Positions 1 through 4,685 of a DNA stretch of 6,066 bases are shown piece by piece. Position 1 is the first letter of the stretch. Every line of letters begins with the position of its first letter. Made by a program: the position numbers and the translations under genes. This DNA comes from Alphaproteobacteria bacterium (GTDB lineage: Bacteria > Pseudomonadota > Alphaproteobacteria > Puniceispirillales > UBA1172), in assembly GCA_023259875.1 (NCBI GenBank), contig JALRFL010000181.1:1-6066 (forward strand). The letters run 5' to 3'. The notes under the pieces are model-generated. The model made no database searches. It worked only from the letters and a program-made list of their open reading frames with translations, and was not told where the DNA came from.

Positions 1-899
1 ACATGATCCCCTGTGAAGTCGCGGCGCATGGCCTCGGCTTCTTCAAAACGACTAAGTGTATCAAAACTTTTGAAATGAAAAGGGATTTCTGTTCGGCATA
101 GCAAATCCCCACGCGCCTCAAGTGTTTTCAGCAATTCCAGGGTATAGATATTGCCATCCATATTATGCAGGCTGGTGATGCCGTGGCTGGCACAATGCTT
201 CATTCCGCGTGCAATAGCATCGGCATCAAGTTGCCGTTCAGCGGCGGTCGCGGCAGGGTCAGGGTTACGTCCTGTGACCATCCCGATCATATCGCGGCCG
301 CCATAACGGGTAAGCCGTAACACAGGCGCATAGGCACCGGGTTCTCGCAATTCGCCTGATGCGGTGCCGTCTGCCGCCATGACAATTTCTGCGCCTTTAC
401 CAGCGTCGCCACCATTGAGAATTCCAGCCATTTCCAATGCTTTGGTATTCGCCCAAATGGTATGGTGATCGGCGGCAAACATAGCAAAGGGGCGATCCGG
501 CATCGCTTTATCAAGATCATGCCGCGTTGTCTGATGGCCTGAGGCAATAAGGTTATAATCCGCTTGTATCGCAAAAATGATCTCATCCTCTGGGCAAGTT
601 TTTGCCCAAGCGCGTGTTTTTTGGGTTAACGCCTCAAGGCCTTGAACACCAAAAAGATCGAGATAATCAAGTTCGGCCGAGCCGCCAAACAAATGCACAT
701 GGCTGTCAATAAAGCCGGGAAGAACGGTGCCGCCACCAGCGTCAATCTTTCGGGTGTCTGGCCCTGCCATGGCGCGAATATCTGCGGTTTCACCTACGGC
801 TGAAATGCGGCCGTTATGAATTGCCAAGGCAGTGGCGGCAGGTTGATTTTTATCAAATGTGATCAGACGACCGTTAAGGATAATGAGATCAGGGGTCAT
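1..899 (-). CDS. Metal-dependent amidohydrolase, YtcJ/NfdA-like (amidohydrolase family 3), 3' end cut by window
   Basis: Reading leftward from 899, an open frame of 299 complete codons runs off the window edge without a stop, so the C-terminal part is missing. The N-terminus is the usual small beta-sandwich segment of amidohydrolases (LIILNGRLITFD, residues 5-16). The metal-binding strand PGFIDSHVHL follows at 61-70, with the HxH pair at H67 and H69. A second family block lies at 144-160 (DHHTIWANTKALEMAGI), where relatives such as YtcJ and N-substituted formamide deformylase usually have DGHS.W.N. The family hydrolyses amide or other C-N bonds, usually with zinc in the cytoplasm; the substrate here is unknown. 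The start is the ATG at 899-897: GGAG at 910-907 lies 7 bases upstream, and an ATG 5 bases further upstream is out of frame. It lies after the terminator of the preceding same-strand operon, so it probably has its own promoter. Confidence 0.9.
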   Translation of the reverse strand, partial: MTPDLIILNGRLITFDKNQPAATALAIHNGRISAVGETADIRAMAGPDTRKIDAGGGTVLPGFIDSHVHLFGGSAELDYLDLFGVQGLEALTQKTRAWAKTCPEDEIIFAIQADYNLIASGHQTTRHDLDKAMPDRPFAMFAADHHTIWANTKALEMAGILNGGDAGKGAEIVMAADGTASGELREPGAYAPVLRLTRYGGRDMIGMVTGRNPDPAATAAERQLDADAIARGMKHCASHGITSLHNMDGNIYTLELLKTLEARGDLLCRTEIPFHFKSFDTLSRFEEAEAMRRDFTGDH

Positions 900-917
900 A
901 TCATATCTCCATTTAGG

Positions 918-998
918 CAGGATCAGGAATGCTGATCAAAAACAAACACCCCATATATTGCCGCCCTTAGTCAGGATCAGCAAGCAATATCAGCAAGC
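918..998. repeat. Short direct and inverted repeats upstream of the amidohydrolase
   Basis: In the 191-base gap (900-1090), ATCAGCAAGC occurs at 976-985 and 989-998 (13-base period), and CAGGATCAG at 918-926 and 972-980. GATCAG (921-926) faces CTGATC (932-937) across 5 bases, forming a small dyad 11 bases upstream of the amidohydrolase ribosome-binding site. These could be regulator sites for the amidohydrolase promoter. GATCAG also occurs inside the neighbouring coding sequence, so chance is quite possible. No convincing -35/-10 pair was found here. Confidence 0.3.
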
Positions 999-1029
999 GA
1001 TTTGCGCCTATGATCATCAAAAGAAAACC

Positions 1030-1066
1030 AAAAAAGGGCAAACAAAATTACACTTTTGCTGCCCTT
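1030..1066 (-). terminator. Rho-independent terminator of the RidA-hydrolase-PF06684 operon
   Basis: On the minus strand AAGGGCA (1066-1060) pairs with TGCCCTT (1040-1034). The stem continues through a small internal bulge with GCAAAA pairing TTTTGT, around a loop of about 6 bases. The 3' arm runs into a tract of six T (1035-1030). It begins 25 bases beyond the stop of the PF06684 gene, the expected position for ending that operon, and it should insulate the amidohydrolase gene that follows on the same strand. Confidence 0.8.
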
Positions 1067-1090
1067 ATTGCGATAAAGATGGATAAAGCG

Positions 1091-1696
1091 TTACACGCCA
1101 GCAGGGTTATCAAGGTCTGCCCCAAGTGCCGCGAGATCACTGTAACGGTCACCAATACGGTGATGCGGTCTGCCGCCAACTGACCCCCCAAAGGCAACAA
1201 TCAATTCGTTGCTGTTAGGGGCATCGGGGATATGCATCTGAACCGTCAGATAATGCGAGCGGCGACCAGTATCATTTTTATCCATCAGGGGGATATTGAT
1301 CTGGGTGTTGGCTGGCCCGCGCGTATTTGTAAATCCCAAATAGGCTTTTCCGCCTACCGCCTTGCGCAGGGCATTGCCATAATTGACCGTATGAATAATG
1401 GCTGAGGCGTGTTCCATTTCACCATCCAGCCCCGCCATAGACGCTTTGCCAATGGCTTCAATAGCATCACTGCTTCCGCCTAGCGCTAACATCTCATCGG
1501 TGAGCATCTGACCCAATTTTGGGCCAAAAGCTCTGATCTCAGGCATCAGGTCTTCGACAAATCCACGACCTGCCCAAGGGTTTTCAATAACCGCGGCGGC
1601 GGCGAACAGCACCAGTGGCGGTGTGGCGGCGCGTCCACCATCAGATGTGATAACCTCTTTATAGGTAACAATTTTGCGGATATTTGGCTCCATCAT
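1091..1696 (-). CDS. 'Amino acid synthesis' family protein (PF06684/DUF1185)
   Basis: A 201-residue protein, a normal full length for PF06684. Recognisable family blocks are the N-terminal strand with EVITSDGGR (14-22), ENPWAGRGFVEDL (38-50), GKASMAGLDGEMEHASAIIH (83-102), RGPAN (126-130), the R-x-H stretch RRSH (145-148), IPDAPNSNE (156-164) and GGRPHHRIGD (174-183). There is no signal peptide or membrane segment, so it is probably a cytoplasmic soluble protein. Despite the family name no biochemical reaction is firmly established to my knowledge; conserved Glu, His and Arg residues in these blocks would suit an enzyme or small-molecule binder. It is the last gene of a three-gene operon, 22 bases after the alpha/beta hydrolase, and is followed by a strong terminator. 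Two adjacent ATGs could start it (1696 and 1693). AAGGAG at 1707-1702 lies 5 and 8 bases upstream respectively, so the second is at least as likely. Confidence 0.88.
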   Translation of the reverse strand: MMEPNIRKIVTYKEVITSDGGRAATPPLVLFAAAAVIENPWAGRGFVEDLMPEIRAFGPKLGQMLTDEMLALGGSSDAIEAIGKASMAGLDGEMEHASAIIHTVNYGNALRKAVGGKAYLGFTNTRGPANTQINIPLMDKNDTGRRSHYLTVQMHIPDAPNSNELIVAFGGSVGGRPHHRIGDRYSDLAALGADLDNPAGV

Positions 1697-1718
1697 GGGA
1701 TCTCCTTAATGTATGTGA

Positions 1719-2561
1719 TCATGAAAACGCGGTGTTAGTGACACTGTTGATAAACCGAATTAAGACGGCATTACAGGTTTCAGGGTCTTCAAGCATAGCC
1801 ATATGACGAAGCCCTTTTAGAATATGAAGTTCTGATGCAGGAATGTCTTTGGCGATAGCCGCGCTCATATCCGGATTATTACCAAAATCCTCATCGCCTG
1901 TCATAACCAATGCTGGACAAGTGATGGGCGTCTCCGGATTAACCAATTCTTTCACCCCATCAACAAGCACCTGATAAATGCTAGGATAGATATCGCGATC
2001 ATTGGCTTTAACCCATTGCCGCACCTCATCCATGATATCTGGTCGCTTGGTGCGGAAAGCATCAGTGAACCAGCGGATCAAGGCATCTTCCACCGTGGCG
2101 TCAGGGCCATTGGCCTTTGCCTGATACACACGCTGTTGGATGTTATCATGGGCGGCTTGATCACGGTCATGAGGCGAATGCAAAATGGCAATAGCCTCAG
2201 CCATATCAGGGTAATCCATGGCAAAACGCCGAACGATCATACCGCCAAGAGAAAACCCCATGATAATTCCACGCGTGAGTTTCAGATGCTGCATCAGGGT
2301 TTTGAGCTGGCGTGAAAACAGCGTTAATGAAGGCACCTGAGGCGGTGGTGCAGATTTGCCATGACCATAAAGATCATAACTCAACACATGATAAGATGGC
2401 TTGGCAGAATGTGAGACCATCTCAACCAATGCCTCGGTTTGGTGTCGCCACATGGCATGATTTAACCCAAGCCCATGAATCAGAATCAGAGCCTTGCCAT
2501 CATTGTCATCACCGGTGTTATGGAGATGATAGTATGTGCCATCTGGGGTGAATGTGGTCAT
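1719..2561 (-). CDS. Alpha/beta hydrolase (RutD / PcaD-like fold family)
   Basis: A 280-residue single-domain alpha/beta hydrolase, complete. Visible features are the oxyanion strand LILIHGLGLNHAMW (25-38), the YDLYGHGKS block (62-70), the nucleophile elbow GFSLGG with Ser104, the acidic residue in GDEDFGN (probably Asp225), and the catalytic His253 in GLRHMAMLEDPE. The triad is intact, and residues about 130-200 form the helical cap. Such enzymes cleave esters, lactones, C-C bonds or, in RutD, aminoacrylate; the sequence alone does not say which. The ATG overlaps the stop of the RidA gene in an ATGA (2561-2558). No clear Shine-Dalgarno lies in front of it, so translation is probably coupled to RidA. 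Its position directly after a RidA-family gene matches the rutC-rutD order in the E. coli rut operon, but the rest of that operon is absent here, so naming it rutD would go too far. Confidence 0.92.
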   Translation of the reverse strand: MTTFTPDGTYYHLHNTGDDNDGKALILIHGLGLNHAMWRHQTEALVEMVSHSAKPSYHVLSYDLYGHGKSAPPPQVPSLTLFSRQLKTLMQHLKLTRGIIMGFSLGGMIVRRFAMDYPDMAEAIAILHSPHDRDQAAHDNIQQRVYQAKANGPDATVEDALIRWFTDAFRTKRPDIMDEVRQWVKANDRDIYPSIYQVLVDGVKELVNPETPITCPALVMTGDEDFGNNPDMSAAIAKDIPASELHILKGLRHMAMLEDPETCNAVLIRFINSVTNTAFS

Positions 2562-2947
2562 GCTGGTAAGGGGCGATAGGCCACCACCTCTATTTCAACC
2601 CGAACATCCACCAACAATTCGCTGATGACCGCAGAACGCGCAGGCGGATCAACAGGAAAATATTCAGCATAAACCGCATTAAAACCGGGAAAATCCGCCC
2701 TATCACGAAGCCAAACCATAGCCTTGACCACATCAGATAAGTCACATTCCGCCATGGCAAGGGTGGCTTTAATCTCATCCAGAACCACACGGGTTTGCGC
2801 GTCGATATCCCCTTCTGTCATCACGGCGCCGTTTTGCATAGGGATTTGTCCAGTTAAAAAAACAAAATCCCCTGCCCGAATGGCACGCGACAGTGACAAC
2901 CGTCGCCCGTTAATTTCAAGCGGATCACCAATCACCTGTTTTGCCAT
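2558..2947 (-). CDS. RidA family (YjgF/YER057c/UK114) enamine/imine deaminase-like protein
   Basis: With the start chosen here the protein is 129 residues, matching the typical RidA length of about 128. Family landmarks are SRAIRAGDFVFLTGQIP (20-36), the helix with TRVVLDEIKATL (52-63), FNAVYAEYFP (89-98), and PPARSAV with Arg104, matching the substrate-carboxylate-binding Arg105 of E. coli RidA. E120 in VEIEVVAY matches the active-site Glu120. This argues for an Arg-containing, deaminase-competent member that releases ammonia from enamine or imine intermediates in the cytoplasm. The frame stays open upstream, with possible starts at 2992 (ATG) and 2998 (GTG), but neither has a ribosome-binding site. 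The ATG at 2947 has AGAGGA 6 bases upstream. It is the first gene of the operon and overlaps the hydrolase start by 4 bases. A dedicated catabolic role is inferred from the company it keeps; general RidA housekeeping is the alternative. Confidence 0.92.
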   Translation of the reverse strand: MAKQVIGDPLEINGRRLSLSRAIRAGDFVFLTGQIPMQNGAVMTEGDIDAQTRVVLDEIKATLAMAECDLSDVVKAMVWLRDRADFPGFNAVYAEYFPVDPPARSAVISELLVDVRVEIEVVAYRPLPA

Positions 2948-2953
2948 ATCCCG

Positions 2954-2959
2954 TCCTCT
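2954..2959 (-). promoter_or_regulatory. Ribosome-binding site deciding the RidA start
   Basis: AGAGGA on the minus strand lies 6 bases before the ATG at 2947-2945. The in-frame upstream candidates (ATG at 2992, GTG at 2998) are preceded only by C/A-rich sequence without a purine-rich core. This site, together with family length, fixes the start. Confidence 0.65.
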
Positions 2960-3015
2960 TGGTTTTGCCTTAACAGTATCAATCAATGCCATGGTCACTG
3001 TTAGGGGTCTGATCC

Positions 3016-3044
3016 ATTATCATTTTTTCGCCAAAACATGGTAA
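3016..3044 (-). promoter_or_regulatory. Candidate sigma70-type promoter of the RidA operon
   Basis: On the minus strand TTACCA (3044-3039, 4 of 6 to TTGACA) is followed after exactly 17 bases by GATAAT (3021-3016, 5 of 6 to TATAAT), with T-rich and A-rich sequence between and upstream. Transcription would begin near 3009, giving a leader of about 60 bases to the ATG at 2947. This makes the far-upstream GTG at 2998 less likely as a start. The -35 box lies inside one arm of the inverted repeat at 3038-3080, so a protein bound there would compete with RNA polymerase. Confidence 0.45.
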
Positions 3045-3080
3045 AAAAATTAATCTTGGTCACGATGGCTCATTTACCAT
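3038..3080. promoter_or_regulatory. Inverted repeat ATGGTAAA-N27-TTTACCAT in the divergent control region
   Basis: Perfect 8-bp inverted arms at 3038-3045 and 3073-3080 are separated by 27 bases, placing arm centres 35 bp apart. The left arm covers the candidate RidA -35 box. The right arm abuts the weak candidate -10 of the aldehyde dehydrogenase. This symmetric placement suits one regulator controlling both divergent units, but the arms are short and A/T-rich, and no regulator gene lies in the window. Confidence 0.4.
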
Positions 3081-3085
3081 AACAT
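3056..3085 (+). promoter_or_regulatory. Weak candidate promoter of the aldehyde dehydrogenase
   Basis: TTGGTC (3056-3061, 3 of 6) and TAACAT (3080-3085, 4 of 6) are 18 bases apart and point toward the dehydrogenase. This is the best pair I could find. It would put transcription start near 3092, a leader of about 65 bases, and would place the 22-bp palindrome (3099-3120) just downstream of the start. The match is poor, as expected for an activator-dependent promoter or for a wrong guess. Confidence 0.22.
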
Positions 3086-3098
3086 GATTAAGCTTCAC

Positions 3099-3120
3099 GC
3101 ATGATGCCGCGCCATCATGC
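3099..3120. promoter_or_regulatory. 22-bp near-perfect palindrome (operator or leader hairpin)
   Basis: GCATGATG (3099-3106) and CATCATGC (3113-3120) are perfect inverted 8-bp arms. The 6-base centre CCGCGC is itself symmetric except at its outer pair, so 20 of 22 positions obey the dyad. It ends 23 bases before the Shine-Dalgarno and 36 bases before the dehydrogenase ATG. Length and symmetry fit a homodimeric repressor operator. In RNA it could form an 8-bp stem with a 6-base loop, but no T tract follows, so it is not an intrinsic terminator. Confidence 0.5.
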
Positions 3121-3143
3121 CTTATCGCATCAAAATCAAGGGT

Positions 3144-3150
3144 GGGAGGA
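3144..3150 (+). promoter_or_regulatory. Ribosome-binding site fixing the aldehyde dehydrogenase start
   Basis: GGGAGGA, nearly the full anti-Shine-Dalgarno complement, lies 6 bases before the ATG at 3157. An in-frame GTG at 3142 would start within or before this site and has no ribosome-binding site of its own, so it is rejected. Confidence 0.8.
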
Positions 3151-3156
3151 TATAAA

Positions 3157-4641
3157 ATGAGCGAATTAAAACATTATCAAATGCTGATAGATGGGGCATG
3201 GGTCGATGCCAGTAATGGTAAGCGGTTTGATAGCATTAACCCAACCACCGAACAGGCGTGGTGTGATATTCCCGAAGCCAGCGAAGATGATGTCAATCGC
3301 GCGGTTGAGGCAGCGCACCGTGCCTTTACCACTGGGCCATGGGCAAAAATGACACCGACAGAGCGCGGCCGTCATTTGCGGCGGCTGGCGGAATTGCTAG
3401 CAGATAAATCCGAAGAATTGGGACGAACCGAAACCATTGATACAGGAAAAATGCTCAAAGAAACGCGTTGGCAGGCGAAATATATCGCTGAATTTTTCCA
3501 TTTCTATGCAGGCTGTGCCGATAAGGTGCATGGGGAAACCCTGCCGATTGATAAACCCGATATGATGACCATCACCTTGCGTGAACCGCTTGGTGTGGTG
3601 GCGGCAGTGGTGCCTTGGAACTCACAACTGTTTCTGGTTGCGGTAAAAATTGGCCCTGCATTGGCGGCAGGAAACACCGTTGTGCTAAAAGCGTCAGAAC
3701 ACGCTTCTGCGCCAATGCTAGAGTTTGGCCGTCTTATCGAGGAAGCTGGCTTCCCCCCGGGGGTAGTGAATATCATCACCGGTCATGCCGATCCTTGTGG
3801 CCGGGTTTTGACCTCGCATCCTTTGGTGGCGCGTATTAGCTTTACGGGCGGGCCGGGGGCAGCGCGTCATGTGGTGCGAAACTCTGCTGAAAACTTTGCT
3901 CAAGTCTCGCTTGAGTTAGGCGGCAAGTCGCCTTTTATTGTTTTTGATGATGCCAATATTGAAAGCGCGGTTAATGGGTCAATCGCAGGAATCTTCGGGG
4001 CAAGTGGGCAAAGCTGTGTGGCAGGGTCTAGATTATATCTGCATAACCGCATTGCGGATCAATTTCTCGATCAGATGTTAGGGCAAGTCGCAAATATTCG
4101 CCTTGGTGACCCTTTGGCAGAAGACACCCAAATGGGCCCTTTGGCGACGATATCCCAAATTGAACATATTGAACATCAGGTGAAACAGGCCAAAGCCGAA
4201 GGCGGCGAAGTGTTGAGTGGGGGAAAGCGTCCATCCGATCCTAATCAGGGCTGGTTTTATGAACCAACAATCATTGCCGCCCCAGATCAAAATCTGACCA
4301 TTGTGGATACGGAATTGTTCGGCCCGGTCTTAAGTGTCTTGCGGTTTGATGACGAAGACGAAGTTCTGGCCAAAGCCAATGACAGCAAATATGGTCTGGC
4401 CGCTGGTATTTTTACCGCCAATCAGGCTAGAGCCATGCGCATGACGCGATCGGTTAATGCAGGTATTGTTTGGGTAAATACCTATCGCATGGTTTCCCCC
4501 ATAGCGGCTTTTGGCGGCTTTAAGGATTCCGGTTATGGCCGTGAAAGTGGGATGCAGGCGATTTATGATTATACGCGCCCTAAAACCGCGTGGATCAATA
4601 TCTCGGATGATCCTATCGCAAATCCGTTTGTGATGCGCTAA
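3157..4641 (+). CDS. NAD(P)+-dependent aldehyde dehydrogenase, DhaS-like
   Basis: A complete 494-residue ALDH-superfamily enzyme that oxidises an aldehyde to a carboxylate. All catalytic landmarks are present: PWNSQL with Asn155 (oxyanion hole), LKASEHA with Lys178 (cofactor ribose/phosphate), LELGGKS with the general base Glu253, GQSCVAGSR with the nucleophile Cys287, and ELFGP with Glu386. The C-terminal block NTYRMVSPIAAFGGFKDSGY is typical of the DhaS-like / betaine-aldehyde-dehydrogenase-like branch. The cofactor loop reads FTGGPGAAR (229-237), where classical members read FTGSTxxG. The start is set by GGGAGGA ending 6 bases before the ATG. The gene is transcribed divergently from the RidA operon across a 209-base region with shared dyad symmetry, and convergently with the acyl-CoA synthetase gene. 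Its substrate is unknown; the context suggests a semialdehyde or other aldehyde released after loss of ammonia. Confidence 0.95.
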   Translation: MSELKHYQMLIDGAWVDASNGKRFDSINPTTEQAWCDIPEASEDDVNRAVEAAHRAFTTGPWAKMTPTERGRHLRRLAELLADKSEELGRTETIDTGKMLKETRWQAKYIAEFFHFYAGCADKVHGETLPIDKPDMMTITLREPLGVVAAVVPWNSQLFLVAVKIGPALAAGNTVVLKASEHASAPMLEFGRLIEEAGFPPGVVNIITGHADPCGRVLTSHPLVARISFTGGPGAARHVVRNSAENFAQVSLELGGKSPFIVFDDANIESAVNGSIAGIFGASGQSCVAGSRLYLHNRIADQFLDQMLGQVANIRLGDPLAEDTQMGPLATISQIEHIEHQVKQAKAEGGEVLSGGKRPSDPNQGWFYEPTIIAAPDQNLTIVDTELFGPVLSVLRFDDEDEVLAKANDSKYGLAAGIFTANQARAMRMTRSVNAGIVWVNTYRMVSPIAAFGGFKDSGYGRESGMQAIYDYTRPKTAWINISDDPIANPFVMR

Positions 4642-4662
4642 GGGGTAGGGCAACTGCCCCTT
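4640..4662. terminator. Possible bidirectional hairpin between convergent genes
   Basis: AAGGGG (4640-4645, overlapping the dehydrogenase stop codon) pairs with CCCCTT (4657-4662). A competing inner hairpin, GGGC-AACT-GCCC, lies at 4648-4659. It sits in the 44-base gap between two convergent genes, where a shared terminator is expected. The plus-strand sequence after it has only interrupted T runs, and the minus side has none, so termination strength is doubtful. Confidence 0.35.
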
Positions 4663-4685
4663 ATCCCTTTATGCGCCGCCTTTCT

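Noticed and set aside
859..1086. Plus-strand 75-codon open frame ending in a CPYC-like stretch
   Set aside because: It starts with GTG inside the amidohydrolase gene, has no ribosome-binding site, and runs through the terminator hairpin of the opposite strand. The cysteine motif is short and encoded by terminator sequence, so it is probably chance.
2016..2551. Two plus-strand open frames (2016-2315 and 2312-2551) overlapping by 4 bases
   Set aside because: Both lie wholly within the alpha/beta hydrolase gene on the other strand, which has full-length family motifs. Their translations resemble no family, and the overlap is coincidental.
2948..2998. N-terminal extension of the RidA protein to the ATG at 2992 or GTG at 2998
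   Set aside because: No ribosome-binding site precedes either codon, the extension goes beyond normal family length, and a good AGAGGA sits before the ATG at 2947.
3099..3120. Reading the palindrome as an intrinsic terminator or attenuator
   Set aside because: No T tract follows on either strand, and no leader peptide or competing hairpin is evident. An operator or simple leader stem fits better.
3142..3156. Five-residue upstream extension of the aldehyde dehydrogenase from GTG 3142
   Set aside because: It would overlap the strong Shine-Dalgarno GGGAGGA, which is correctly spaced for the ATG at 3157.
4330..4653. Minus-strand open frame of 107 codons opposite the aldehyde dehydrogenase C-terminus
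   Set aside because: It is antisense to a conserved coding region, has no ribosome-binding site and no recognisable domain.
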